Part shown: positions 16,439 to 26,502 of the stretch, piece by piece | How positions within the stretch are numbered: position 1 is the first letter of the stretch | How the letters are laid out: the number at the start of each line of letters is the position of its first letter | NCBI RefSeq assembly: GCF_900100365.1 | Contig: NZ_FNKU01000001.1 | Span: 1,674,001 to 1,738,000 of the forward strand | Direction: 5' to 3' | DNA length: 64,000 bases | Source of the DNA: Pseudomonas cannabina | Lineage (GTDB): Bacteria; Pseudomonadota; Gammaproteobacteria; Pseudomonadales; Pseudomonadaceae | Translations under genes and position numbers: made by a program | The notes under the pieces: generated by a model | Database searches by the model: none | Seen by the model: only the letters and a program-made list of their open reading frames with translations | Told to the model about the DNA's origin: nothing

Positions 16439-17623
16439 ATGAACGGTCTACAAACGATCAATTCTGATGCACCGACTGCAACGAGAGTCGAGACTGCGAT
16501 CCGCCCATTGCTTTTGTGCCTTTCCCATCTCCGGTGGGGATTTGTCTATCAGCGACCTCAGCACATCATGTCGCGGTTGGCAAAAGACTACGACGTACTG
16601 TTTTTCGAGGAACCGGTGCTGTCGGATTCACCTGACATCTGGCTGGAGCAATCGCAGCAGTCCTCCGGCGTCAGCGTGCTGGTCCCTCATTTACCCCGAA
16701 ACCTTGCGCCTGAGGCTGTCAATGCGGCCCAGCGCAGGCTGATCGACGAGATGCTCGGAGAACGTCGATTCAGTGAGTTGATGCTCTGGTATTTCACGCC
16801 GATGAGCCTGGCGTTCACTGATCATCTCACTGCGCAGGTGACGATTTTCGACTGCATGGACGAACTGTCGGCCTTCAAAGGTGCACCGCCGGAACTGGTC
16901 GGGCAGGAACGTGAGCTGATGAAGCGCGCGGATGTAGTGTTTACCGGTGGTATCAGTCTGTGGGAGGTCAAGCGGTTGCAACACGCGAACGCGCACGCCA
17001 TGCCCAGCAGCGTCGATATCGGGCACTTCGCCACGGCACGTCAAGGCCTGAGCGAACCGCTCGATCAGCAGCACATACCCCATCCACGTCTCGGTTTTTT
17101 CGGTGTCATCGACGAGCGCTTCGACATCGGGCTGATTCGCGAACTGGCTGAGTCACAGCCGCAATGGCATATCGTGCTGATCGGTCCGGTGGTCAAGATC
17201 GACCCGCAAAGTTTGCCGCAACTGGCCAATATTCATTATCTGGGCGGCAAACGCTATGAACAGTTGCCGGCTTATCTGTCTGGCTGGGACGTGGCATTGA
17301 TGCCGTTCGCCCTGAATGAATCGACCCGTTTCATCAGCCCGACCAAAACCCCGGAATACCTGGCCGGCGGTTGCCCGGTGATCTCGACACCGATTACTGA
17401 CGTGGTCAGGAGCTACGGCGCTTGCGGTGCAGTCCGCATCGCCGAGGATGCGCGAGGATTTGTGGTGGACATCAACGATGCGCTGGGGCAAAAAGGCACC
17501 GCCCGGTTCCTGCGTGAGGTCGACGCGGCGTTGGCTGGCATGTCGTGGGACAGCACCTGCGCCGCCATGAAAGCGCAAATCAGCCTGGTGGCTGTGCAGG
17601 AGCAGATCCAATGCCTCGGATAA
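16439..17623 (+). CDS. Glycosyltransferase (GT-B type)
   Basis: 394 residues. N-terminal CLSHLRWGFVYQRPQHIMSRLA is typical of glycosyltransferases seen beside UDP-galactopyranose mutases in pseudomonads and rhizobia. The C-terminal half has LGFFGVIDERFD, the nucleotide-binding region IHYLGGKRYEQLPAYLSGWDVALMPF (two stretches) and SPTKTPEYLAGGCPVIST. No membrane segment. It overlaps glf by 13 bp, so the two are translationally linked. It may transfer galactofuranose or galactose, an inference from context. Confidence 0.8.
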   Translation: MNGLQTINSDAPTATRVETAIRPLLLCLSHLRWGFVYQRPQHIMSRLAKDYDVLFFEEPVLSDSPDIWLEQSQQSSGVSVLVPHLPRNLAPEAVNAAQRRLIDEMLGERRFSELMLWYFTPMSLAFTDHLTAQVTIFDCMDELSAFKGAPPELVGQERELMKRADVVFTGGISLWEVKRLQHANAHAMPSSVDIGHFATARQGLSEPLDQQHIPHPRLGFFGVIDERFDIGLIRELAESQPQWHIVLIGPVVKIDPQSLPQLANIHYLGGKRYEQLPAYLSGWDVALMPFALNESTRFISPTKTPEYLAGGCPVISTPITDVVRSYGACGAVRIAEDARGFVVDINDALGQKGTARFLREVDAALAGMSWDSTCAAMKAQISLVAVQEQIQCLG

Positions 17624-18807
17624 CGCTTGAATCAGCGTCTCAGACAGACGCGCGCTATGACTTTTTGATCGTCGGCGCAGGTTTTGCCGGCAGCGTGCTG
17701 GCCGAACGGCTGGCGGCAGGCCTGGGCAAACGCGTGCTGCTGATTGATCGACGCCCGCATATCGGCGGCAATGCCTACGATCAACTGGACAGCGCTGGCG
17801 TGATGGTTCATCAGTATGGACCGCACATCTTCCATACCAATGCCGAGCGCATTGTCGAGTACCTGTCGCGGTTTACCGAATGGCGCAACTACGAGCACCG
17901 GGTGTTGGCCAGGGTGGACGGTCAACTGGTGCCCATCCCGATCAACCTCGATACGCTCAACAGCCTGTACGGCCTGCAGATGAACGAGCAGCAAGCCGAA
18001 GCCTTTCTTGCCAGCCGTGCCGAGCCGGTGGAAACGATCCGCACGTCGGAAGATGTCGTGATCAATCAGGTCGGCCGCGAGTTGTATGAAAAGTTTTTCC
18101 GTGGCTATACCCGCAAGCAATGGGGGCTTGATCCCTCTCAGCTGGATAAGTCAGTCACGTCGAGAGTGCCGACCCGGACCACCACCGACAGTCGATATTT
18201 CACCGATACTTTTCAGAAAATGCCGCTGCACGGTTACACCCGCATGTTCGAACGGATGCTGGATCACGAACTTATCGATGTGCTGACAGGCGTCGACTTT
18301 GCTCAGGTTCGCGATGCGGTGAACTACCGGCATCTGGTGTATTGCGGGCCTATCGACGAGTACTTCAAGCACCGTTACGGAAAGCTGCCCTATCGGTCAT
18401 TGCGTTTCGAGCACAAAACCGTTGATCAGGAACAGTTTCAATCGGTTGCGGTGGTCAATTATCCGGACGAAGCGACGCCGTACACGCGCATTACGGAATA
18501 TAAACACCTGACCGGGCAACAACATGCCCGGACCAGCCTGACCTATGAGTTTCCGAGTGCCGAGGGCGACCCGTATTATCCCATCCCCCGGCAGGAGAAC
18601 ACCGAGTTGTACAAGCGCTACAAGGCGCTGGCCGACGAGTCTGATGAGGTGACGTTTCTCGGGCGGCTTGGCACGTACAAGTACTACAACATGGACCAGG
18701 TGGTGGGGCAGGCTTTGGCGCTCTATCAACGTTTGGTGGACGCTCAGACAGTCACCGTGTCTGAGCCAGCGCCGGGCGAGTCTGCCGAACAGCCTGTGCG
18801 GGGTTGA
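17611..18807 (+). CDS. glf: UDP-galactopyranose mutase
   Basis: 398 residues from an ATG inside the end of the glycosyltransferase gene, with AGGAG upstream. FAD-binding DFLIVGAGFAGSVLAERLA, RRPHIGGNAYD, then HQYGPHIFHTN, FFRGYTRKQWG, and C-terminal GRLGTYKYYNMDQVVGQAL are all hallmarks of Glf. It isomerises UDP-galactopyranose to UDP-galactofuranose via a flavin adduct. With galE nearby, the locus can make UDP-Galf from UDP-glucose. Confidence 0.92.
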   Translation: MPRITLESASQTDARYDFLIVGAGFAGSVLAERLAAGLGKRVLLIDRRPHIGGNAYDQLDSAGVMVHQYGPHIFHTNAERIVEYLSRFTEWRNYEHRVLARVDGQLVPIPINLDTLNSLYGLQMNEQQAEAFLASRAEPVETIRTSEDVVINQVGRELYEKFFRGYTRKQWGLDPSQLDKSVTSRVPTRTTTDSRYFTDTFQKMPLHGYTRMFERMLDHELIDVLTGVDFAQVRDAVNYRHLVYCGPIDEYFKHRYGKLPYRSLRFEHKTVDQEQFQSVAVVNYPDEATPYTRITEYKHLTGQQHARTSLTYEFPSAEGDPYYPIPRQENTELYKRYKALADESDEVTFLGRLGTYKYYNMDQVVGQALALYQRLVDAQTVTVSEPAPGESAEQPVRG

Positions 18808-18809
18808 GC

Positions 18810-19934
18810 GTGCCTCGCGTGTTCAACAGTTTTGTCATGGGCGGCTTCGAATGCGCCAGTCAACGCCGTCGTGACGGCGTAAGACTGGACCTGCTGCACT
18901 CCACCGCGCATGACCGCTGGGCCGACGAGGACTATGCGGCCATGGCGGCCTGCGGAATACGCACCGTCCGTGACGGGCTGCGTTGGCATCTGATAGAAAC
19001 GTCGCCTTACCACTACGACTGGAGCAGTTTTTTACCCATGTTGCGCGCCGCGCGGCGTCAAGGCACACAAGTGATCTGGGACCTGTGCCATTACGGCCTT
19101 CCTGATGACATCGACATCTGGAGGCCGCAGTTCGTGGAGCGCTTCGCGCACTTTGCTGCAGCGGTCGCGCAGTTGATCAAGGACGAAGGAGAGACGGCGC
19201 CGTTTTATTCGCCGATCAACGAAATCTCGTTCTGGAGCTGGGCCGGCGGTGAGGTTGCTTACTTCAACCCGTGCGCGACGAGTCGCGCGATGGAGCTCAA
19301 ACAGCAACTGGTGCGGGCCAGTATCGCGGCAATCGAAGCCATCCGCGAGGTCGAGCCCAATGCGCGCTTTATCCAGGCCGAGCCGCTGATTCATGTGGTA
19401 GCGGCCAGCCGCCGTAGCAGTGACATCGAGGCTGCGGAACGTTATCGGCGGGCGCAGTTCGAAGCCTGGGATCTCTTGTCCGGGCGTCTCTGGCCCGGGT
19501 TGGGAGGGCAGCCGGACTACCTCGATGTGCTCGGGGTCAACTTCTACCCACACAACCAATGGGTGCTCAATGGCAGGCGCTTGACGCCTGATGAGCCGGA
19601 GTACCGACCCTTTCGGGGCATGCTCAGGGAACTGTCGACGCGCTATGGCAAACCGTTGTTGATTTCCGAGACAGGCGCCGAGGGCGACCAACGTTTACCC
19701 TGGTTGAGGTACGTCAGTGAAGAAGTCAGAAAAGTCATGATCAATGGCGTGCCGATAGAGGGCATGTGCTGGTATCCGATACTGGACTACCCCGGTTGGG
19801 ACGATAACCGCCATTGCCCGGCCGGCTTGCTGGGTTATGCGGACAGCCAGGGGCAGCGCGCCGTGCTCCAGTCGTTGCAGGAGGGTTTGAACAACAGTGC
19901 GGAACTGTTTGGTGCGCTGATCCTTCCCGACTGA
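18810..19934 (+). CDS. Glycoside-hydrolase-like TIM-barrel protein
   Basis: About 374 residues; GTG at 18810 just after the glf stop, with TTG 18804 an alternative that overlaps it. RLDLLHSTAHDRW and YAAMAACGIRTVRDGLRWHLIE resemble GH1/GH5-type barrels. Candidate catalytic acids are the Glu of YSPINEISFWSW (like the NE acid/base) and of PLLISETGAEG (nucleophile). No signal peptide, so cytoplasmic. In other genomes similar genes accompany this glycosyltransferase and glf. The true substrate is not known. Confidence 0.7.
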   Translation: MPRVFNSFVMGGFECASQRRRDGVRLDLLHSTAHDRWADEDYAAMAACGIRTVRDGLRWHLIETSPYHYDWSSFLPMLRAARRQGTQVIWDLCHYGLPDDIDIWRPQFVERFAHFAAAVAQLIKDEGETAPFYSPINEISFWSWAGGEVAYFNPCATSRAMELKQQLVRASIAAIEAIREVEPNARFIQAEPLIHVVAASRRSSDIEAAERYRRAQFEAWDLLSGRLWPGLGGQPDYLDVLGVNFYPHNQWVLNGRRLTPDEPEYRPFRGMLRELSTRYGKPLLISETGAEGDQRLPWLRYVSEEVRKVMINGVPIEGMCWYPILDYPGWDDNRHCPAGLLGYADSQGQRAVLQSLQEGLNNSAELFGALILPD

Positions 19935-20110
19935 ACCATTCCAAATGGATAGCTAAATTCTATGCAAACGGGTTGTTCTGATCTGTTTCGGCCGCGTAAT
20001 GAATATATATTTGGCTTTTATCAGATAATTTAGAACCCTTTTGAGGGGCATCAGTCCTAGCTTCAAGAGTATTGGCTCTAATTTACCCAACATTTCTTGG
20101 AGTTTCTGGC

Positions 20111-21715
20111 GTGTCGGAAAATAAAGCCCGTGTCGACAATGATGCAACAGGGAACATTGAGCATCAGGGCCGGGATATCTTCTTCGCGGCGGTAGAAACG
20201 ACGCGCATGCCGATGATCGTGACCGACCCCAATCGTCCGGATAACCCCATCATTTTTTCCAACCGTGCCTTTCTGGAAATGACCGGTTATTCGTCTGACG
20301 AAATCATCGGCACAAACTGCCGGTTTCTGCAGGGCCCGGAAACCGACCAGTCAGTGGTGCAATCGCTTCGTGATGCGATTCGGGAGCGCACGGACATCTC
20401 CGCAGAAATCCTCAATTACCGTAAGGACGGTTCGTCGTTCTGGAACGCGTTGTTTATTTCTCCGGTGTATAACGACGCGGGGAGTCTGATCTACTTTTTT
20501 GCCTCGCAGCTGGATATCAGCCGCCGCAAAGACGCCGAGGAAGCATTGCGCCAGGCTCAGAAGATGGAAGCGTTGGGGCAGCTCACTGGAGGCATCGCTC
20601 ACGACTTCAATAACCTGCTTCAGGTTATGGGCGGTTATATCGATCTGATTGGCAGCGCCGCAGAGAAACCGAATATTGATGTGCAGCGCGTCCAGCGCAG
20701 TGTTCATCACGCCAAATCTGCGGTGGAGCGTGCCAGCACCTTGACCAAGCAATTGCTGGCGTTCGCTCGCAAACAAAAACTGCAGGGCAGGGTGTTGAAC
20801 CTCAACGGTCTGGTTTCGACGACCGAATCATTGCTCGAACGCACGTTCGGGCCGGAAGTCCTGATCGAGACCGACCTTGAGCCGGCGCTCAAGAACTGCC
20901 GCATCGATCCTACCCAGGCGGAAGTTGCCCTGCTGAATATCTTCATCAACGCCCGTGATGCACTGATTGGCAGACCCAACCCCAAGGTATGCATCGAGAC
21001 GCGTAATCTGGTGGTGGATGAACTGATCAATGTGTCTTATGACGGCTTGCTGCCGGGACGTTATGTCAGCATTGCGGTGACCGACAACGGTATCGGCATG
21101 CCCGCCAGCATTCGTGATCGGGTCATGGACCCGTTCTTCACCACCAAGGAAGAGGGCAAAGGCTCCGGGCTGGGCCTGTCTATGGTGTACGGCTTCGCCA
21201 AGCAGTCGGGTGGTGCCGCGCGTATTTACACTGAAGAAGGTGTCGGGACGACGCTGCGTCTGTATTTTCCGGTCGATGAAGCCGGGTTGACCCATACCGA
21301 GTTGCCACAGGCAACAGAAAGGCATCGCGCTAGCAGCGAACGCATTCTCATTGTGGAAGATCGCGCTGACGTCGCCGAGCTGGCAAAGATGGTGCTGGAC
21401 GACTACGGCTATGTGTCCGATATCGTGCTGAATGCGCGTGAGGCGCTGAAGAAGTTCGAGTCCGGCAGCCATTATGACTTGCTGTTTACCGACTTGATCA
21501 TGCCAGGCGGGATGAACGGAGTGATGCTGGCCCGTGAAGTCAAACGCCGTTATCCAAAGGTGAAGGTGCTGTTGACCACCGGTTATGCAGAAAGCTCGAT
21601 TGAACGAACCGACCTCGGAGGTTCGGAGTTCGAAGTGATCTCCAAACCGTGTATGCCCCACGATCTCGCCCGGAAAGTTCGCCAGGTGCTGGACGGGCCG
21701 AACGGTATCGCCTGA
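20111..21715 (+). CDS. Blue-light LOV-domain histidine kinase with receiver
   Basis: 534 residues from a GTG with GGAG upstream, the length I recall for the P. syringae LOV histidine kinase. The LOV domain at 20-140 contains GTNCRFLQG with the photoactive Cys near 70. Next come the phosphoacceptor region GGIAHDFNN (His near 164), ATPase motifs ([29 protein letters not shown]), and a C-terminal receiver with phospho-Asp near 461 ([11 protein letters not shown]). So it is a hybrid kinase sensing blue light through FMN. In P. syringae this protein is reported to influence motility, attachment and virulence. It stands alone and ends in a terminator. Confidence 0.9.
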   Translation: MSENKARVDNDATGNIEHQGRDIFFAAVETTRMPMIVTDPNRPDNPIIFSNRAFLEMTGYSSDEIIGTNCRFLQGPETDQSVVQSLRDAIRERTDISAEILNYRKDGSSFWNALFISPVYNDAGSLIYFFASQLDISRRKDAEEALRQAQKMEALGQLTGGIAHDFNNLLQVMGGYIDLIGSAAEKPNIDVQRVQRSVHHAKSAVERASTLTKQLLAFARKQKLQGRVLNLNGLVSTTESLLERTFGPEVLIETDLEPALKNCRIDPTQAEVALLNIFINARDALIGRPNPKVCIETRNLVVDELINVSYDGLLPGRYVSIAVTDNGIGMPASIRDRVMDPFFTTKEEGKGSGLGLSMVYGFAKQSGGAARIYTEEGVGTTLRLYFPVDEAGLTHTELPQATERHRASSERILIVEDRADVAELAKMVLDDYGYVSDIVLNAREALKKFESGSHYDLLFTDLIMPGGMNGVMLAREVKRRYPKVKVLLTTGYAESSIERTDLGGSEFEVISKPCMPHDLARKVRQVLDGPNGIA

Positions 21716-21746
21716 CGATTGTCCTTCGGTTAATTGAACAGCTATT

Positions 21747-21783
21747 AAACAGCCTGGGTTGCATGCGGCACAGGCTGTTTTTT
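21747..21783 (+). terminator. Rho-independent terminator of the LOV kinase gene
   Basis: AAACAGCCTG pairs with CAGGCTGTTT across a 14-base loop and is followed by further T residues. Confidence 0.75.
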
Positions 21784-22089
21784 AATACTGATTAACGGTC
21801 GAGTCAGCATGAGCGGATTGGCGTGTCCGTTTAAGTGCAGTTGATATCAACGGACAACAGACAACTCTCAGCGACGATACATATTGAATGGCCGGGCGCC
21901 TGAATTTCAGGCAAGTCTGGAACATCAATGAAGCGTTACGTTCCGTTAACAGTCAAGGTTGTCGTGCTTTTTTTTAACGGTCGAAAAAAAGTGAATAAAA
22001 GTTTTAAACTTCTTGAGTGGTGCTCGGGTCATTGAACTGTACGCCAAACAATTTCGCGTTCACTGCCAATGACTCAAAGGACTCTTATT
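21784..22089. other. AT-richer leader upstream of a membrane protein gene
   Basis: About 300 bp with no gene. It is richer in A/T than its surroundings and includes T7 and A7 runs near 21970-21990. A sequence resembling an AlgU-type promoter (AAACTT then a TC about 17 bases later, 22003-22030) was seen but is too weak to call. AAAGGA lies nine bases before the ATG of the next gene. Confidence 0.35.
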
Positions 22090-23109
22090 ATGATTCGCGA
22101 CGACCGTATCGCCCCAGGTGCCTCCGTGTACCAAGAAACTAATGCAATGGCTCCGCTGCTTAAACGTATTTCCTGGAGTGCGATTCTGGCCGGTGTGGTA
22201 CTGGCCATGGTTGTTTCGCTTTTACTGAATCTGTTGGGTACGGCCATTGGTAGCGCCAGTATCGATCCGATGCAGGAAGCCAATCCACTGTCCGGTATCG
22301 GCACCGGTGCAGGTATCTGGGTAGTGGTCAGCTCAGTGATCTCACTGTTTGTCGGTGGCTGGGCTGCCGGTCGTCTGGCTCAACGCGAAGGCGCTTTTCA
22401 TGGTCTGCTGGTATGGGCCTCAGTGTCGCTGATCACCGTTTATCTGGTCTCTAGCGCAGTGACGGGTGTCGTTCGTGGTGGTCTCAACCTGGCCGGCAGC
22501 GGCATGTCGGCACTGGGCAGTGGTATTGCTCAGGTCGCTCCGGCAGTGGGCAGCAAGATTCAGGACCAATTGCGTGCTCAAGGCATCGACTTCAATCTGG
22601 ATGATATCCAGGGCGAAATCGAAACTGCGATGCGTCAGACCGGCAAGCCTGAGCTGAACCCGGACAACGTCAAGCAAGAAGCACAAGCCACTCAGCAAGA
22701 CGCCCAGAACACAGCCAGACAAAGCGCGCAAAACCCTCAGCAAGCCGACGAGCAGTTGGGCGGCCTGATGGATCGCATCAAAGCCAAAGGCGACCAGGCT
22801 TGGGACGCTGCTGACCGTCAGGCGCTGGTTAACCTGATCAAGGCACGTGGTAACAAAACCGATGCTGAAGCCAATCAGATCGTCGATCAGGCCCAAGCCA
22901 GTTATCGTCAGGCTTATGCCAAGTATCAAGAGCTGAAGGCTCAGGCAGAACAGAAAGCCCGTGAAGCGGCTGAAGTCACCGCCAAACGTGTTTCCCAAGG
23001 TGCCTGGATTCTGCTGATCACGCTGGTGATTTCGGGGCTGGTCGCTGCCGGTGCCGGTGTACTGGGTCGTCGCACTCAGCCGCCAGCCAAGGTTGTTGCT
23101 GCGATCTGA
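22090..23109 (+). CDS. Membrane protein with long soluble loop
   Basis: 339 residues from the ATG with AAAGGA nine bases upstream. Three hydrophobic segments lie in residues 22-140 (WSAILAGVVLAMVVSLLLNLL, GIWVVVSSVISLFVGGWAAG, VYLVSSAVTGVV). A long, Gln/Ala/Asp-rich helical region of about 150 residues follows, and a fourth membrane segment lies near the end (WILLITLVISGLVAAGAG). The loop is charged and heptad-like. The family is one of small-glycine-rich envelope proteins of unknown function; possibly stress-related, but nothing in the sequence proves it. Confidence 0.65.
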   Translation: MIRDDRIAPGASVYQETNAMAPLLKRISWSAILAGVVLAMVVSLLLNLLGTAIGSASIDPMQEANPLSGIGTGAGIWVVVSSVISLFVGGWAAGRLAQREGAFHGLLVWASVSLITVYLVSSAVTGVVRGGLNLAGSGMSALGSGIAQVAPAVGSKIQDQLRAQGIDFNLDDIQGEIETAMRQTGKPELNPDNVKQEAQATQQDAQNTARQSAQNPQQADEQLGGLMDRIKAKGDQAWDAADRQALVNLIKARGNKTDAEANQIVDQAQASYRQAYAKYQELKAQAEQKAREAAEVTAKRVSQGAWILLITLVISGLVAAGAGVLGRRTQPPAKVVAAI

Positions 23110-23153
23110 TGTTCTGACACAATACAGTCAGACTTGAACTGATATATAAAAAT

Positions 23154-23183
23154 GGGGAGCGTCTATCGCTCCCCGTTTTATTT
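23154..23183 (+). terminator. Rho-independent terminator
   Basis: GGGGAGCG pairs with CGCTCCCC across a five-base loop, followed by GTTTTATTT. It ends the membrane protein gene 45 bp after its stop. Confidence 0.85.
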
Positions 23184-23332
23184 CAGAACCCGCAGGGCTG
23201 ATGCAGAAAGCGGTTGAGTTGCAATAGTTAAAGCGCGCTATCCACCTCATCGTGCGGCAGATGAAGTGTATGGCGCACATTGGCCACTGATGCAGTGGAC
23301 TGTTCCGATCAAGGTTCCATTCCTTCACACCA

Positions 23333-24642
23333 TCAATCTTCCACCCCCTCATCGTCCCGCTGCACGGCCTGCTCGATAAAAGAGCGTTCAAAGAGCAAGT
23401 GATCTGCCAAAGAGCTACCTGGAATATGACTGATCTCAAGAGTGGCCCCTGTGTCATCGATATGGCTGACAGTGATCCGTTTTCCCGACAATACGTCGTC
23501 TGCCGACGCACCTGGACGCAAAGGGGCGTCACTCATGCCATGTATACCTGTTGGCGTCGTGTCTACGAGCGTGTTGGAAACGGAGTTGCCACTAAATCGA
23601 GCTATTCTTACAATCACGCCATTGACGAATGGATCATCGGCGGGCCAGTTTTCAGAGCCCGGTGAAGGCGTGCGCAATTCCAGCGTAAGGTAACTGCCAT
23701 CGCTACGAAACAAGCGTAAGCCTTTGACAACCGTGGCATTGGCTTTTTTAAACAACGGTGCAATTTCATAGGTGCCATTGTTTATCACTTCAGGGAATTG
23801 CTCATCAGTAAGCCAGCCTGCGTAATACAGATAAGGAATGGGGTAAAGACGTGAGCCTCCGCCATCAAGGTATCCGATGGATCATCCGCGGCAGTGACTG
23901 CGCACCCACTGCCACTGATTTGCACTACTTCTCGATTATCATTCGGGCAACGTTCCAGCGATTTCGCATGCGGTCCGCCGAGGCTATGACCGAATTCGTG
24001 TTGCCCCATCCATGGTTACCAACCCACACCGTTACCCATGGCCCACAGACCGGCATCGCAGCAAGGCCGCCCCAAGAACACGAAGTAGAAGGAATCTCGA
24101 CGGCAACATAATCGTAAATTCCTGTCAAATCCCTTATCGCGTGCGAGGTCTCTCGCCTTGTTCCTCAACTCAGTTGAAGGGCAACCTGGAGGTTTTGGGC
24201 CCAGGTCAAGATCGGTTATCGCATCCCCTGTGAACTCCAGATGATCACCGGAGGAAAAAGTGACTGCGTTGACAAATAAATAATTGTCACGAGGCTCTCC
24301 GAAGAAGGCTTGCTTAACAGGATCGAAGCCGGTTTCCGGCTTATCACTGTACTGGGTATGCAGCAGTAGAACTTTTCTATCGCCAACGATGGGGCGCGTG
24401 GTGATCATAGGTACCGCTAATTCAAGGTTCCACGTCACTGCATTTGACCGTGACTCCGGCACCATCTGAACAGTGTTTCCTGAAAAGCCCAGAACCTCCT
24501 TGTCGCCAGCGAGGTCGTTGCGATATTTATTGGCCAGAATAAGACCTTGTGTGGACGGCACGAAGTTCCTGCTGTAGCTCCAGGAACGCTCTGAGGTATA
24601 CCCGGTACCTTGACAGTTGATTCCTGAAATAAAAGTTCGCGG
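23333..24642 (-). pseudogene. Zinc metallopeptidase-like pseudogene with several frameshifts
   Basis: One protein can be followed in pieces on the minus strand. The frame entered at 24642 runs GINCQGTGYTSERSWSYS to about 24125 (DKGFDRN). It shifts to IYDYVAVEIPSTSCSWGG...GNHGW until about 24005, shifts again to MGQHEFGHSLGGPHAKSLERC, and near 23860 shifts to DGGGSRLYPIPYLYYAGWL, then VINNGTYEIAPLFKKANA to the stop at 23333. HEFGH is a zinc-peptidase motif with a later Cys-rich segment, as in M66/M12-like secreted proteases. A start codon and signal peptide are not visible, so the 5' end is lost as well. At least three small indels make a functional product very unlikely. Confidence 0.7.
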
Positions 24643-24767
24643 TTAACACAGGATTGACTGACGCGACCAGGTTATGACTGAGCATGACGTGCGTCAAGTT
24701 GGCTTATCTATCAGATTAGTAGACCTGCCCAGAGATTTATTTTGCCCGATTGCCGGTCGTATCCGAA

Positions 24768-24875
24768 ATGTCGGACGCGTCCTTGGCCACGGCGGATCTG
24801 CGCCAAGTCAGGCGTTTTCGCGGAATTGTGAACCCTGAAGACTGGAAGCAACTGGCGCAACTGAACCTGCGTTGA
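24768..24875 (+). other. Possible remnant of a gene 3' end
   Basis: A 35-codon plus-strand frame ending LRQVRRFRGIVNPEDW...LAQLNLR and stop, with a normal amino-acid balance. It lies in the otherwise empty 350 bp between the metallopeptidase pseudogene and the glycosyltransferase gene. It may be the tail of a lost gene or chance. The rest of 24643-24991 shows nothing recognisable. Confidence 0.2.
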
Positions 24876-24991
24876 ACGGTTGCCTGATATGCCGGCGGTT
24901 AACAACTCTTCAACATTTGGCGACATATAATTCTTGTTAGACTGACTCGTTTCTTTGCTTGCCACCCCCCGTCAACCCGGTGCCTCCCTTG

Positions 24992-26439
24992 ATGACTTCT
25001 CGTGTGCGTTCACCGTTGCTGTTGCTGCTGAGTGCCTTGTTGTTTTTCCTCGCGCTGGGCAATCATCAACTGCAAAATTCAACAGAACCGCGAGTTGCCG
25101 GTATTGCCATGGAGATGCACCTGAGTGACAACTGGGTAACGCCAAAGCTGAACGACCAACCCTTTCTTGAAAAGCCGCCGCTGAGTGTCTGGCTGGACGC
25201 GGCGGCTATTCTTGTATTCGGCGCTACACCGTGGGCGGTAAGACTGGCTTCCGCATTTGCCGGATTGTTCAGCGTGTTGTTGCTGTACAAGATGTTGCGA
25301 CTGCTGGGGCGGCGCGCATCGCTGGCCTGGCTTGCCGCCTTCATGCTTGCCACGCAGGCCAGTTTCTGGAGCAACTCGCGGCAGGTGGGCGAAGACGCTC
25401 TGTTGGCGTTAGGCGTCAGCACTGCGCTGCTGGCGTTTTTTTATGCCAGTGCCGGTCACAAGGGCGCGCCGAGGATCGGCGTATGGCTGCTGTTTTCGCT
25501 TGGCATCGCAATCTCCACTCTCAGCAAAGGGGTGCTGGGGCTGGCCATGCCTGGCGTGGTGATTTTCGCCTGGCTTGTCTGGGACGCTGTGCAGCACAGG
25601 CGTCTGGTCATTGCCGACTGGCTGCGTCCTGCAATGTTTACTGCCCTGGCACTTCTACCGTTGTGTACCTGGCTTTATCTGCTGTACGGGCAGGGCGGAA
25701 CTCAGTCGCTGAAAGACGTACTCTGGATCAATAGCGTCGGCCGGTTCAGTGGCTCTTTCGAGGAAGCGGGTCATTACGAACCTTTCTACTATTACCTGGC
25801 AAAACTGCCCGAAGCATTTTTGCCCTGGAATATCCTGGTGTATCTGGGGCTGTGGCATTTCCGTAAGCAACTGGCCGCCAATCGTTACCTGTTTTTTTTA
25901 GCCTGTGGCTGGTCGTTCAGTTTTTGCTGCTGACCCTCGCCTCCAGCAAGCGCGTGGTTTACTTGATGTCGCTGGCGCCTGCCGCCGCCGTGATCGCGGC
26001 AGAATACGCGTTCGTGCTGGGCGAGAAGTTGCGGGCACAGTCTGCTTTTCCCGGGGTTATCACGAAAAACCGCAGGGTACTGAGCGCCGCAGGCGTGTCG
26101 CTGATCGTGATCTGTTACCTGAGCGCAGCGCTGTGGCTGGTGCCGCGAGCGGATAGCCAGTATTCGTTCGTGCCGTTGACTGACAAAACCCGCGCCCTGC
26201 AGGTTCAAGGGCGTCACGTCGCGCTGTTCCGGCCCACTGAACGGTTGGCGGGAGCCAGCGTGTTCTATGGCCAGAGCGTGCTGGACGCCTTGATGTCCAG
26301 CGCTGATCTGAATACGTATCTTGATCGCTCAGTCGATAACGTCGCCATCCTGGAAAACCTGTCAGCCGCTGCGCCGCCGTTACGGGTCGTCGACCAGGTG
26401 AAAGTCGGCGAACGCACCTATTATTTCGTCAGCCGCTGA
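24992..26439 (+). pseudogene. ArnT/PMT-type membrane glycosyltransferase, frameshifted at a T tract
   Basis: The N-terminal frame starts MTSRVRSPLL and shows the GT39/GT83 layout: first helix, an ExR-type loop (NSTEPRVAGIAMEMH), EKPPLSVWLDAAA and many membrane helices. After FRKQLAANRYLFF it runs into SFCC and a stop at 25933. The continuing frame SLWLVVQFLLLTLASSKRVVYLMSLAP runs to 26439. One missing T in the run of eight at 25892-25899 explains the break; nine would restore about 482 codons. It resembles ArnT, which adds aminoarabinose to lipid A, and lies just outside the arn operon on the other strand. Polymorphic or phase-variable inactivation, true decay or a sequencing error are all possible. 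Confidence 0.75.
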
Positions 26440-26502
26440 CGAGGACGCGAACAATGCACCCTGAGCTGCCCGGCTACAGCATCAGGTACGCAGGGAAAAA
26501 GC

